Source: Rhodocyclales bacterium | GTDB lineage: Bacteria; Pseudomonadota; Gammaproteobacteria; Burkholderiales; Rhodocyclaceae | Direction of reading: 5' to 3' | Length of the DNA: 64,000 nucleotides | NCBI GenBank assembly: GCA_016214145.1 | Contig: JACRPA010000006.1 | Coordinates: 186,001-250,000 of the forward strand | In this document: positions 26,044 to 38,300 of the stretch, piece after piece | Position numbering within the stretch: position 1 is the stretch's first letter | How the letters are laid out: the number at the start of each line of letters is the position of its first letter | The notes under the pieces: generated by a model | Database searches by the model: none | What the model saw: only the letters and a program-made list of their open reading frames with translations | What the model was told of the DNA's origin: nothing | Position numbers and translations under genes: made by a program

Positions 26044-26493
26044 CTAGCGGCAGTGGGCGTCGGCCTGCTGCTGCCAGCCGGCGATCAGGCGGCGGCGCTC
26101 TTCGTCTTCCATGAAGGAGCGCTCGCCTTCCTTGTCGACGCGATAGAGCGGGCGCTCCTGCTTCAGGGAATCCAGGGCGTAGCGTGCGCGCTGGCATTTC
26201 TGCTCGGCCTCCTGCGCTTTCTGCTGCGCCTCCTTCTGCTGCTTTTCCTCCTGGAAGCGGCGCTCGTTGGAATCCTGCAACTGCTCCTGCCAGCCGCGGC
26301 TGCGCGGCGCCGCCTGCGTGCTGTCCAGGGACGGCTGGGGCTTGGCCTTGAGCTTTTCACCCGCCTTGCCGGGAGGCGGCGCGTCCGAGTAATGCACGAC
26401 GCCCTTCTCGTCCACCCACTTGTAGAGGCCGCCCTGGGCCTGCGCATTCAGCGCGAGAAGCAGCATGCCCATGCAGGCGACAAGCCGGATCAT
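26044..26493 (-). CDS. DUF4124 domain-containing periplasmic protein
   Basis: A 149-residue exported protein. A signal peptide (MIRLVACMGMLLLALNAQA) is followed by the DUF4124 motif LYKWVDEKGVVHYSDAPPP. The middle is a long charged coiled coil (QEQLQDSNERRFQEEKQQKE...) and the C-terminus ends HCR. The family is common in betaproteobacteria and its function is unknown. The start at 26493 follows GGAGGAAACG. It lies 11 bp downstream of thiC and may be co-transcribed. Confidence 0.85.
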   Translation of the reverse strand: MIRLVACMGMLLLALNAQAQGGLYKWVDEKGVVHYSDAPPPGKAGEKLKAKPQPSLDSTQAAPRSRGWQEQLQDSNERRFQEEKQQKEAQQKAQEAEQKCQRARYALDSLKQERPLYRVDKEGERSFMEDEERRRLIAGWQQQADAHCR

Positions 26494-26504
26494 CGTTTCC
26501 TCCT

Positions 26505-28697
<2,193 letters not shown>

Positions 28698-28942
28698 AAA
28701 GCGGGACGCGATGCAAGGTGACGGCAAACCCGGGAGACCCATGACGATCGGCGTGATCCTGATGGCGGCGCTGCCCTACCCATGACCCGCCTGCTCCCTT
28801 TCGCCGTTCTCCGGGGACTGACTTTTGCGGCCGACGCCAGGGTGTGCGGCGAAGCCATCCGCAGCTTCGGCGCGCTGATCCGGCGGCGGATGGTGAATGG
28901 CGCGCCAAATTACCGGGGAGGGATGGCAATGGAGGTTTTCCG

Positions 28943-29173
28943 ATGAGCAATCCGCGCCGACGCGCCTGGCTCTTCTCGCTGCTGGCCTTCCTTGTCTGCC
29001 TGCCGCCGGCGTTCTTCCTCGGCATCCTGCTGATCGGCCACGCCCGGCCGCTTCCTTACGTATCGGTCTGGCTCGACCGCATCGTGCTGGCCGGCGTGGT
29101 GCTGGGGCTGCCCGCGCTGGCCGCCCGCATCGTTTACCGGCGCCTTTCTCCGCGGCCGGAAGAAGCGGAGTAG
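28943..29173 (+). CDS. Small membrane protein, unknown function
   Basis: A 76-residue protein with two hydrophobic helices (AWLFSLLAFLVCLPPAFFLG and IVLAGVVLGLPALAARIV) and charged ends. The ATG at 28943 follows GGAGG with 7-bp spacing; an in-frame upstream extension has no ribosome site. It is divergent from thiC and 196 bp before the RND operon regulator. I do not recognise a family. Confidence 0.7.
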   Translation: MSNPRRRAWLFSLLAFLVCLPPAFFLGILLIGHARPLPYVSVWLDRIVLAGVVLGLPALAARIVYRRLSPRPEEAE

Positions 29174-29307
29174 CGCGATCCGGCAGTCCCCCGGCCGCGC
29201 CCACGGCGCGTTTCACACCTTCGTTTCCGCGTTTCGTCGCACGGCACTTGTCCGGCTGGCCCGGCTGCCTGAGAGTGCCGCCCATAAGCTGGGCCCGAAT
29301 AGAAGGA

Positions 29308-29352
29308 TTGACAGCGCCACGTTTTCCAAATAAATTACCGACCAGTCAGTTA
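29308..29352 (+). promoter_or_regulatory. RND operon promoter with dyad operator
   Basis: TTGACA (29308-29313) and TAAATT (29331-29336) are exactly 17 bp apart. The 18-bp dyad TTACCGACCAGTCAGTTA (29335-29352; T-n-AC-n-GAC-nn-GTC-n-GT-n-A) overlaps the -10 box and the likely start site. It lies just before the tetR gene, so autorepression of the whole pump operon is the simplest reading. Confidence 0.65.
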
Positions 29353-29369
29353 TTAATAAGCAGGCTCCA

Positions 29370-30008
29370 ATGAGTTGCCCAATCAAGGAATTGCGCTGGC
29401 GCAGGCGCAAGGAGGCGCGGCCTTCCGAGCTGACGGCGGCGGCCCTCGATCTCTTTGTCGAGAAGGGCTTCGCCGCGACGCGCCTCGACGAGGTGGCGGC
29501 ACGGGCCGGCGTGTCCAAGGGCACGCTGTATCTCTACTTCGACAGCAAGGAAGAGCTCTTCAAGGCGGTGATCCGCGAGGGCCTGCTGCCCCTGCTGGCG
29601 GAGGGCGAGGAACTGGTGGCCAGGATGCCGGGCTCCGCCGGCGAGCTGTTCAAGGCGATCGTCATGCGCTGGTGGGAGATCGTCGGCGAAGGCCCGATCG
29701 GCGGCATCCCCAAGCTGATCTTCTCCGAGGCGCGCAATTTTCCCGAGATCGCCCGCTTCTACGCCGACGAAGTGATCGAGCGCGGCAAGCGCCTTTTCGT
29801 CGTGGTATTCCAGCGCGGCATCGATTCGGGGGAATTCCGCCCCTTCGATCCGCATGCGCTGGTGCACATCGTCATTTCGCCGCTGATCATGCGGGTGATC
29901 TGGAAGCACTCGCTCGACTGCTGCGGCGTCACCACCGTTCCGATCGACATCTATCTCAGGGAATACCTCGAACTGACGCTGCGCGGCCTGCGCCGCGATC
30001 CCGCATGA
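29370..30008 (+). CDS. TetR family regulator of the RND efflux operon
   Basis: A 212-residue AcrR/TetR-type repressor: helix-turn-helix ATRLDEVAARAGVSKGTLYLYFDSKEELF and a C-terminal domain of the TetR_C type often seen beside RND pumps. It is the first gene of an operon that continues through two adaptor/pump pairs. A promoter with a dyad operator lies immediately upstream. The inducer is unknown. Confidence 0.92.
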   Translation: MSCPIKELRWRRRKEARPSELTAAALDLFVEKGFAATRLDEVAARAGVSKGTLYLYFDSKEELFKAVIREGLLPLLAEGEELVARMPGSAGELFKAIVMRWWEIVGEGPIGGIPKLIFSEARNFPEIARFYADEVIERGKRLFVVVFQRGIDSGEFRPFDPHALVHIVISPLIMRVIWKHSLDCCGVTTVPIDIYLREYLELTLRGLRRDPA

Positions 30009-30024
30009 ACAAGGAGAAAAAACC

Positions 30025-31032
30025 GTGCGCCGAATCCTTCCGCTTCTAGCGCTCGTCACGCTGCCCGCTCTGGCGCAGCAGCCGGCGCAGCCGCCCACTG
30101 TCAGCGCGAAAAGCTTCAAGGAGCTTGCGCTGCATCCCGAGCGCGAGGCGCCGGCCTCGGCGGTGAGCCTGAACGAGAGCCGCCTCTCGGCCGAAGTGAC
30201 TGCGACGGTGAAGGAGGTCGCCTTCGACGTCGGCCAGGTGGCGCCCAAGGGCGCGGTGCTGATCCGGCTGGAGACGCGCGACCACGAGCTCGGCGTGGCC
30301 CGCGCGCAGGCGGCGCTGGATTCCTCGCGCGCCCGCGCCCGCCTGGCCGAGCAGCAGCTCAACCGCGCACGCGAACTGGCGAAACAGAACTTCTACTCCG
30401 CCGAGGCGCTGACGCAAAAGGAGACCGAACTGGCGGTGCAACAGGCCCAGGTGAAACTCGACGCGGCGCAGCTCGCCCAGGCCGGCCGCAATCTGGAGAA
30501 ATGCACCCTGCGCGCGCCCTTCCAGGCCATCGTGCGGAGCCGCCAGGCCCAGGTCGGCGAGCTGGCATCGCCCGGCGCGCCGCTGATGACGCTGTCCGAG
30601 GCGACGCGCGTCGAAATCGCCGCCCAGGTGCCGCCGCGCGATGTCGCCTCGCTGCAAGGCGCCGGCGAGGTGCGCTTCACCGGTTCCGGCGGTGAGCACG
30701 CGGTGAAGCTGCTGAGAATCTCGCCGGCGATCAGCCGCGAGGCGCGCAGCGTCGATGTGCGCCTGGCCTTCGACGGCAAGCCGGCCGCGCCGGGCGCCGA
30801 CGGCCGCATCCTCTGGCGCGATCCGCAGCCGCATCTGCCGGCCGAGTTCGTTTCCAAGCGCGGCGCGACGTTCGGCGTCTTCGTGCTGGACGGCGCGACG
30901 GCGCGCTTCCTGCCGCTGCCGGGCGCGCAGGAAGGCCGGCCGGTGGCCGCGGCCATGCTGGCCGACAAGATGGTCGTCATCGACGGCCGCCACGGCCTCG
31001 CCGACGGCCAGGCGGTGCAGGCGAAAAAATGA
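30025..31032 (+). CDS. RND efflux periplasmic adaptor protein (first of two)
   Basis: A 335-residue membrane fusion protein. A GTG start at 30025 follows AAGGAG by 8 bp. The signal peptide MRRILPLLALVTLPALAQ lacks a lipobox. Barrel-sandwich halves (EVTATVKEVAFDVGQVAPKGAVLIRL and CTLRAPFQAIVRSRQAQVGELASPG) flank a coiled-coil hairpin. Its stop overlaps the pump start as ATGA. It would bridge the RND pump to TolC. It differs from the second adaptor, which is a lipoprotein. Confidence 0.9.
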   Translation: MRRILPLLALVTLPALAQQPAQPPTVSAKSFKELALHPEREAPASAVSLNESRLSAEVTATVKEVAFDVGQVAPKGAVLIRLETRDHELGVARAQAALDSSRARARLAEQQLNRARELAKQNFYSAEALTQKETELAVQQAQVKLDAAQLAQAGRNLEKCTLRAPFQAIVRSRQAQVGELASPGAPLMTLSEATRVEIAAQVPPRDVASLQGAGEVRFTGSGGEHAVKLLRISPAISREARSVDVRLAFDGKPAAPGADGRILWRDPQPHLPAEFVSKRGATFGVFVLDGATARFLPLPGAQEGRPVAAAMLADKMVVIDGRHGLADGQAVQAKK

Positions 31033-34000
31033 AGCTGTTCGAAAGCCTCATCCGCAACCACCCGCTGGCGAACATCACCTTCGCCCTGGTGCTGATCCTC
31101 GGCTTCCTCGCCTACGCGGCGATGCCGCGCGAGCGCGATCCGGAGATCAACTTCAACTGGGTGATCGTCACCACGGCGCTGCCCGGCGCCTCGGCCGAGG
31201 ACGTCGAGAAGCGCGTCACCCAGCCGCTGGAGGACGCCATCAAGGGCGTGGCCGACATCAAGTTCGTCGCCTCCAACAGCCGCGAGGGCATCGCCTCGAT
31301 GCTGATCCGCTTCAGCGACATCAGCGAGCGCGTCTTCGACAAGCGGGTGAACGACCTGCGCCGCGAGATCCAGAACCGCGCCAAGATCGAACTGCCGTCC
31401 GAATCCAAGGAGCCGCGCATCATCGAGGTCACCACCTCGAACGGCTTCCCGACGGCGATGGTGCTGGTCACCGGCAGCGCCGACGACGAGCACCTGCGCC
31501 TGGCGGCGAAGAACCTGCGCGACGACATCGAGCGCATGCCGGGCGTCGACCGGGTCTACGCCAACGGCCTCAACGACCCCGAGCTGCGCGTCGAATTCCT
31601 GCCGGCGGCGGCCCAGGCGCGCGGGGTCACCGCCGCCGACATCGCCGACGGCGTCGGCGGCTGGTTCCGCGACACCTTCGCCGGCAAGGCGCGCGTCGGC
31701 GAGGACGAATGGCTGGTGCGCCTGGTCGGCCAGGAAGTCGATCCGGCCTATCTGGCGCGGCTGACCGTGGCGCCGGCCCTCAATCCGCGCGAGAAGGTGC
31801 CGCTCGATGCCCTGGCCACCGCTGCGCGCACCCGCGTCAAGCCCGACCGCCTCGCCGCCTCGAACGGCCGTCAGGCCGTGGTGCTGTCGGTGACCAAGAA
31901 GAGCAAGGTGAACACCGTCGAGCTGGTGGAGAAGATCAACCGCCATATCGCCGAGCAGAACCCGACGCTGGCCAAGGCCGGCGTCTCGGCCATGCTGATG
32001 GACGACCAGACGGTGGTGACGCGCGAGGCCATCCGCGTCATGGAGTCCAATGCCCTGCAGGGGCTGCTGGTGGTGCTGGGGATCTGCTGGCTGTTCCTCG
32101 GCACGCGCATCGCGCTCCTCGTCAGCCTGGGCATCCCCTTCGCCCTGGCCGGCACCTTCGGCGTGCTGCACGCGCTGGGCTACACCCTCAACATCTCGGT
32201 GCTGCTCGGCGTGGTGATCGCCCTCGGCATGCTGGTGGACGACGCGGTGGTGGTGGTCGAGGCGATCTACTACCGCATCCAGCGCGGCCAGGACTACTTC
32301 AGCGCGGCGGTGGACGCCCTGCGCGAGGTGATCGCGCCGGTGACCTCCTCGGTGGCGACCACCGTGGCGGCCTTCCTGCCGCTGATGCTGCTGCCCGGCA
32401 TCGTCGGCAAGTTCATGTTCATCATCCCCTTCGTCGTCACGCTGGCGCTATGCATAAGCTTGATCGAGGCCTACTGGATGCTGCCGGCCCACGTCACGGC
32501 GCTGCGCCTGAACCTCGACAACCCCTCGCGCATACAGCGCTGGCGCATCGATTTCCTGCATACCCTGCGCGTGAAATATGCGCGGCTGCTGATCCGCGTC
32601 ATGCGCTGGCCGAAGCTGTCGCTGGCTGTGTCGGGCGGCATGCTGCTGATCGCCGTCGCCGCCATGGCGACGGGGGTGATCCGCGTGCAGTTCTTCGCCA
32701 TGGATCCGCTGCGCCTCTTCTACGTGAACGTGGACATGCCGGCCGGCGCGCCGGTGGATGCCACGCTGGCCAAGGTGCAGGCGGTCGAGGCGCGCGTGCG
32801 CAGCCAACTCAAGGCAGGCGAGGCGCGCGAGATGGCGTCTGTGGCCGGCATCAAGTTCACCGACACCGAGCCGCTTTACGGCGACGCCTATGGCCAGGTC
32901 TTCGTCTCGCTCAATCCGGGCAACGGCGGCTCGCGCAGCGTGCCGGAGCTGATCGAGGCCATGCGCGCCGAGGTCGAGGCCACGCCCGGTCCCGGCAAGG
33001 TGACCTTCACCATCCTCTCCGGCGGTCCGCCGCTGTCCAAGGCGGTGCGGGTGCGGGCGCGCGGCGACGACCAGAATGCGCTGCGCACGGCCGCCGACGA
33101 GCTGCTGCGCATCGTGCGCGCCATCCCCGGCGCCAAGGACGTCGCCGACGACGAAGTGCCGGGCCGCCCCGAGATGGTGCTGGCGCTCGACCGCGAGGCG
33201 GTGCGCAACGCAGGCCTCAACCCGGCCCAGGTGGCGCGCATCGTGCGTCTGCACGTCGACGGCGAGATCGTCGCCCTTGCCCGCGACAAGGGCGAGAAGG
33301 TCGAGGTGCGGGTGCGGGCGAAACGCGAGGGAATCGCGGACATCGCCTCGATCCTCGCCGACCCGGTGGCCCTGCCCGGCGGCGGCAGCACCACGCTCGG
33401 CGCCCTGGTGCGCGAGGAGACGCGCAGCGGCCCCGGCATCGTCAAGCACTACAACCTGAAGCGCGCCATCGCGGTGGAGGCCGACCTCGACAAGCAGCAG
33501 ACCGACACGGTGAAGGCCAACCGCATCATCGCCGAAGAATGGAGGAAGGTGCAGGCCAATCATCCCGGCGTCTCGCTCGACTTCTCCGGCGAGCTGGACG
33601 ACATCCAGGAAAGCCTCGACGCCATGGCGGTGCTGTTCCTCGTCGGCGTCGGCCTGATCTACATGATCCTCGCCGCGCAGTTCAGGAGCTACTGGCAGCC
33701 GCTCCTGATCCTCGTCACCGTGCCGCTGGCCTTCACCGGCGTGGCGCTGGGCCTGATCATCTCGCGCGACCCGCTGTCGCTGTACACCATGTACGGCGTC
33801 ATCGCGCTCACCGGCATCGCGGTGAATTCGGCCATCGTGCTGATCGACGCCGCCAACGAGCGCCTGAAGTCCGGCATGGGCGTGCTGCACGCCGCGGTGT
33901 ATGCCGCGCGCCGCCGCGTCGTGCCGATCATCATCACCAGCGTCACCACCGTCGGCGGCCTCTTCTCGCTGGCCTTCGGCCTCGGCGGCAAGTCCATGCT

Positions 34001-34154
34001 GTGGGGGCCGGTGGCGGGCGCCATCGTCTGGGGCCTCGGCTTCGCCACCGTGCTGACCCTCTTCGTCATCCCGCTGCTCTACTGGCTGACCATGCGCCCG
34101 CGCGCGGCGCGGCGCGGCGGCCGGTGGCGCTTATCGTTTGGAAGGCAATCATGA
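31029..34154 (+). CDS. RND efflux transporter permease (first of two)
   Basis: A 1041-residue inner-membrane pump of the AcrB/HAE-RND superfamily, with the standard 12-helix, two-large-loop layout. Proton-relay aspartates are in helix 4 (IALGMLVDDAVVVVEAIYYR). The second half has VGLIYMILAAQFRSYWQPLLIL and GIAVNSAIVLIDAANERL. Both ends overlap neighbours by ATGA, giving tight coupling with one adaptor on each side. Substrate cannot be deduced. Confidence 0.95.
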   Translation: MKLFESLIRNHPLANITFALVLILGFLAYAAMPRERDPEINFNWVIVTTALPGASAEDVEKRVTQPLEDAIKGVADIKFVASNSREGIASMLIRFSDISERVFDKRVNDLRREIQNRAKIELPSESKEPRIIEVTTSNGFPTAMVLVTGSADDEHLRLAAKNLRDDIERMPGVDRVYANGLNDPELRVEFLPAAAQARGVTAADIADGVGGWFRDTFAGKARVGEDEWLVRLVGQEVDPAYLARLTVAPALNPREKVPLDALATAARTRVKPDRLAASNGRQAVVLSVTKKSKVNTVELVEKINRHIAEQNPTLAKAGVSAMLMDDQTVVTREAIRVMESNALQGLLVVLGICWLFLGTRIALLVSLGIPFALAGTFGVLHALGYTLNISVLLGVVIALGMLVDDAVVVVEAIYYRIQRGQDYFSAAVDALREVIAPVTSSVATTVAAFLPLMLLPGIVGKFMFIIPFVVTLALCISLIEAYWMLPAHVTALRLNLDNPSRIQRWRIDFLHTLRVKYARLLIRVMRWPKLSLAVSGGMLLIAVAAMATGVIRVQFFAMDPLRLFYVNVDMPAGAPVDATLAKVQAVEARVRSQLKAGEAREMASVAGIKFTDTEPLYGDAYGQVFVSLNPGNGGSRSVPELIEAMRAEVEATPGPGKVTFTILSGGPPLSKAVRVRARGDDQNALRTAADELLRIVRAIPGAKDVADDEVPGRPEMVLALDREAVRNAGLNPAQVARIVRLHVDGEIVALARDKGEKVEVRVRAKREGIADIASILADPVALPGGGSTTLGALVREETRSGPGIVKHYNLKRAIAVEADLDKQQTDTVKANRIIAEEWRKVQANHPGVSLDFSGELDDIQESLDAMAVLFLVGVGLIYMILAAQFRSYWQPLLILVTVPLAFTGVALGLIISRDPLSLYTMYGVIALTGIAVNSAIVLIDAANERLKSGMGVLHAAVYAARRRVVPIIITSVTTVGGLFSLAFGLGGKSMLWGPVAGAIVWGLGFATVLTLFVIPLLYWLTMRPRAARRGGRWRLSFGRQS

Positions 34155-35188
34155 AACACAGGATCCTCGCCGCGGCCATCCTCGCCGCGCTGGCCTTGGC
34201 CGGTTGTTCGCCGAAGGAAGAGCCGGCGCAGCCGCTGCGCACCGTCCGCGTCATGAAGATCGACGGCGCCGCCGTATCCGGCGGACTGACTTTTCCCGGC
34301 GAGGTGCGCGCCCGCTACGAGAGCCGGCTCGGCTTCCGCCTCGGCGGCAAGATCGTCGAGCGGCGCGTCGATGTCGGCGCGGTAGTGAAGCGCGGCCAGG
34401 TGCTGGCGCGACTCGATGCGCAGGATGCGGCGCTGCAATCGGCGCAGGCGGAGGCGAACCGCGCGCTGGCCGAGGCGGAGGCGAAGCGCTACCGCGAGCT
34501 GCGCGAGAAGAATTTCGTCAGCCAGGCCGTGCTCGACGCCAGGGAGACGGCGCTGAAGACGGCCACGGCGCAGGCCGGCGTGGCGCGCAACCAGGCCGCC
34601 TATGCCACGCTGGTGGCCGACCGCGACGGCGTGGTGACAGCGGTGGAGGCCGAGGCCGGCCAGGTGGTGGCCGCCGGCCAGACGGTGGTGCGCGTGGCCG
34701 AAGGCAACGAGAAGGAAGTCGTCATCGCCGTGCCGGAGGGCGAAGTCGAGAAGCTGCGCGCCGCCACCGGCTTCACTGTCACGCTGAACAGCCTGCCCGG
34801 CCGCGTCTGGGCCGGCCGCCTGCGCGAACTTGCGCCGAGCGCCGACGCGGCGACGCGCACCTTCGCGGCGCGCATCGGCGTGGCGCAGGCCGACGAATCG
34901 GTGCGCCTCGGCATGAGCGCCAGCGTGCAGGCGAAAGTCAGCTCCGGCGATACGGCGGCGCTGCGCCTGCCGCTGTCCGCCTTCTTCACGCGCAACGACC
35001 AGCCGAACGTGTGGGTCGTCGATCCGGCCACGCAGACCGTGAGCCTGAGGAAGGTCGACACCGACGGCGTCGTCGGCAACGACATGCGCGTCAAGGGCGG
35101 CCTCGAGTCCGGCATGCTGGTCGTCACCGCCGGCGCCAACCTGCTGGAGCCGGGGCAGAAAGTGCGCCTGCCGGAGCAGCCGAAATGA
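34151..35188 (+). CDS. RND efflux periplasmic adaptor lipoprotein (second of two)
   Basis: A 345-residue membrane fusion protein with a lipoprotein signal (AILAALALAGC, lipobox LAGC). Barrel-sandwich halves GFRLGGKIVERRVDVGAVVKRGQ and ATLVADRDGVVTAVEAEAGQ flank the coiled coil, and the beta-barrel and membrane-proximal domains follow. An open frame extends far upstream through the first pump gene in another phase, but the ATGA overlap and lipobox fix the start at 34151. It pairs with the second pump after a repeat-filled gap. Confidence 0.92.
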   Translation: MKHRILAAAILAALALAGCSPKEEPAQPLRTVRVMKIDGAAVSGGLTFPGEVRARYESRLGFRLGGKIVERRVDVGAVVKRGQVLARLDAQDAALQSAQAEANRALAEAEAKRYRELREKNFVSQAVLDARETALKTATAQAGVARNQAAYATLVADRDGVVTAVEAEAGQVVAAGQTVVRVAEGNEKEVVIAVPEGEVEKLRAATGFTVTLNSLPGRVWAGRLRELAPSADAATRTFAARIGVAQADESVRLGMSASVQAKVSSGDTAALRLPLSAFFTRNDQPNVWVVDPATQTVSLRKVDTDGVVGNDMRVKGGLESGMLVVTAGANLLEPGQKVRLPEQPK

Positions 35189-35205
35189 CATACGAAAACG
35201 CCTTT

Positions 35206-35337
35206 AACGCAAAGGCCGCAAAGGCGCAAAGGACGCAAAGAACAGCAAGAAACGAAGTATGTTTTTCTTTGCGCTCTTTGCGCTCTTTGCGCTCTTTGCG
35301 CTCTTTGCGCTCTTTGCGTCTTTGCGGCCTTTGCGTT
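35206..35337. repeat. Mirror-image array of CGCAAAGG units, one arm expanded as 9-bp tandem repeats
   Basis: The left arm (35206-35241) reads AACGCAAAGGCCGCAAAG... and the right arm (35265-35337) is its inverse. The right arm is lengthened by five perfect tandem copies of CTCTTTGCG (35274-35318). The arms match unit by unit, and only the right arm has expanded, as expected of slippage. It lies between the second adaptor and second pump genes. Confidence 0.9.
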
Positions 35338-35354
35338 GAAAGCGCTTCTTTGCC

Positions 35355-38300
35355 ATGAACCCCGACGGCCGTTTCAATCTAACTGCCGCGGCGCTGCGCC
35401 ACCGCGAGCTGACGCTGTTCTTCATCCTGGTCATCGCCATCGCCGGTTTCTCCTCCTATTTCAAGCTCGGCCAGCGCGAGGATCCGGACTTCACCTTCCG
35501 CGCCATGGTCATCCGCACGATGTGGCCGGGCGCCACGGCGGAGCAGGTGGACAAGCAGGTCACCGACCGCATCGAGAAGAAGCTGCAGGAGATCCCCTAC
35601 TTCCGCCACACGCGCAGCTATTCCAAGCCGGGCGAGTCGCTCATCCTGCTCGAGCTGCACGACACGGCGCGCGGGCCGGCGGTGGCCGACGCCTGGTACC
35701 AGGTGCGCAAGAAGATCGGCGACATCCGCCATACCCTGCCCGAGGGCGTCGCCGGGCCGTTCTACAACGACGAATTCGGCGACGTCTTCGGCTCGATCTA
35801 CGCCTTCACCGCCGACGGCTTCACGCATTCCGAATTGCGCGACCACGTCGAGGCGGCGCGCCAGCGCCTGCTCAAGCTGAAGAACGTCGCCAAGATCGAC
35901 TTGATCGGCATCCAGGACGACCGCATCTTCATCGAACTGTCGCAGCAGAAGCTGGCCTCGCTCGGTCTGGACGCGCAGCAGGTCGGCCAGGCCCTGGCGA
36001 CGCAGAATGCCGTGGCGCCGGCCGGCGCGGTGAATTCCGCGACCCACGCGATTCCCCTGCGCGTCACCGGCGGGCTGGCCTCGGTGGCCGCCGTCGCCGA
36101 CACGCGCGTGGCGGTGGCCGGCCGCAGCCTGCGCATCGGCGACATCGCACGGGTCTGGCGCGACTACGTCGACCCGCCGGTCTCCAAGATGTACTACCGC
36201 GGCCAGCAGGCCATCGGCCTGGCCGTCTCCATGGTGAAGGACGGCGACGTGCTCAAGCTGGGCGAGGACCTCGACCGGGAAATGGCGGCGATCCTGGCCG
36301 ACCTGCCGGTCGGCATCGAGTTCGCCCAGGTCTCCAACCAGCCGCGCATCGTCAAGACGGCGGTGGGCGACTTCATGCGCGTCTTCCTCGAGGCGCTCGG
36401 CATCGTGCTGGTGGTGAGCTTCCTCAGCCTCGGCCTGCGCACCGGCCTGGTGGTGGCCATCACCATCCCCTGGGTGGTGGCGGCGACCTTCCTCGGCATG
36501 CGCTACTTCGGCATCGACCTGCACCGCATTTCCACCGGCGCGCTGATCATCGCGCTCGGCCTGCTGGTGGACGACGCCATGATCGCCGTCGAGATGATGT
36601 CGCGCAAGATCGAGCAGGGCCTCGGCAAGCTGGCCGCCGCCGCCTTCGCCTGGCGCAGCACGGCCTTTCCGATGCTCACCGGCACGCTGATCACCGCGGC
36701 CGGCTTCCTGCCGATCGGCACCGCCAAGTCGGCCACCGGCGAATACACCTTTGCCATCTTCGCCGTGGTGACGCTGGCGCTGCTGATCTCCTGGGTGGCC
36801 GCCGTCACCGTCACGCCCTTCATCGGCAACTGGCTGCTGAAGGGGCCGCGCCACGAGCATGCCATCGCCGGCCACGACGTCTTCAATACCCGCTTCTACA
36901 ACCGCCTGCGCGGCGTCATCGAGTGGTGCCTGGCGCACCGCCGGCTGACCATGCTCGCCACGCTCGGCCTGTTCGTCCTCGGTGTGGCCGGCATGGGCCT
37001 CACCGAGAAGCAGTTCTTCCCCAACTCGAACCGCAACGAAGTGCTGGTCGAGCTGTGGCTGCCCGAGGGATCCAGTTTCGCCGCGACGGAGAAGGAAGCG
37101 AAGCGGCTGGAGGCGGTCATCGCGCGGGACGAGGACGTGGCTTCCTGGGTCACCTACGTCGGCAACGGCTCGCCGCGCTACTTCCTCTCGCTCGACCAGC
37201 AGCTCTTCCGCGCCAACTTCGCCCAGACGGTGATTCTGAGCAAGGACATCGAGGGGCGCGAGCGCATCGTCGCCCGCCTGCGCACCCTCCTCGCCGAGGA
37301 CTTTCCCGGCGTGCGCGCCCGCGCCAACCGGGTCGCGCTCGGCCCGCCGGTGTCCTATCCGCTGCAGTTCCGCGTCAGCGGCACGGACATCCCGCAGATC
37401 AAGGAAATCGCCAATGCGGTGGCCGATGCGATGCGCGCATCGAAGCACACCATGGACGTCAACCACGAATGGGGCGCGCGCGCGCCGATGCTGCGCGTCG
37501 ACGTGGACCAGGACAAGGCGCGCGCACTGGGCGTGTCCACCTCAAGCGTCTCGCGCGCCCTGCAGGGCGCCATCAGCGGCATCGCGGTGGCGCAGTTCCG
37601 CGAGAATGATCGCCTCATCGACATCGTTCTGCGCGCGCCGGAAGGCGAGCGCGACGCCATGGAGCGGGTGCTCGGCGTCCAGGTGCCGACCGCCTCGGGA
37701 CGCTATGTGCCGATCGTCCAGGTGGCGACGGTGCGCGAAGCCTTCGAGGAGCCGATCCTCTGGCGCCGCAGCCGCGAACTCACCCTCACCGTGCGCGCCG
37801 ACATCGTCGACGGCGTGCAGGCGCCGGACGTGGCGATGGCCATCGACCGCGAACTGGCGCCGCTGCGCGCCAAGCTGCCGGCGGGCTACCGCATCGAGAT
37901 CGGCGGCTCGCTGGAGGAATCCGGCCGGGCGCAGGAATCCATCAACGCCGGCATGCCGATGATGCTGGTGGCGGTGCTGGCGCTGCTGATGATCCAGCTG
38001 CAGAGCTTCGCGCGCACCTTCATGGTGCTGCTGACGGCGCCGCTCGGCCTCATCGGCGTGGCGCTGGCGCTGCTCGTCTTCCGCCAGCCCTTCGGCTTCG
38101 TCGCCATGCTCGGCACCATCGCGCTGGGCGGCATGATCATGCGCAACACGGTGATCCTGGTCGACCAGATCGAGCAGGACATCAAGGCCGGCGAGCCGCC
38201 CTGGGTGGCGATCCGCGAGGCCACCGTGCGCCGCTTCCGGCCGATCATGCTGACGGCCGCCGCGGCGATGCTGGCGATGATCCCGCTCACGCGCAACGTG

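Noticed and set aside
28701-28942. Search for an RNA gene or short gene between the riboswitch and the small membrane protein
   Set aside because: No conserved RNA elements or supported start sites were found. An in-frame extension of the membrane protein lacks a ribosome site.
30755-34150. Very long open frame in phase with the second RND adaptor gene, overlapping the first pump
   Set aside because: High-GC DNA leaves alternative frames open. The translated text is low-complexity Arg/Ala/Gly-rich, while the pump frame shows real RND motifs, and the adaptor has a lipobox at its own ATG.
35274-35318. Five 9-bp tandem repeats considered as a CRISPR remnant
   Set aside because: There are no spacers, the units are too short and no cas genes are present. 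They are an expanded arm of an inverted array.
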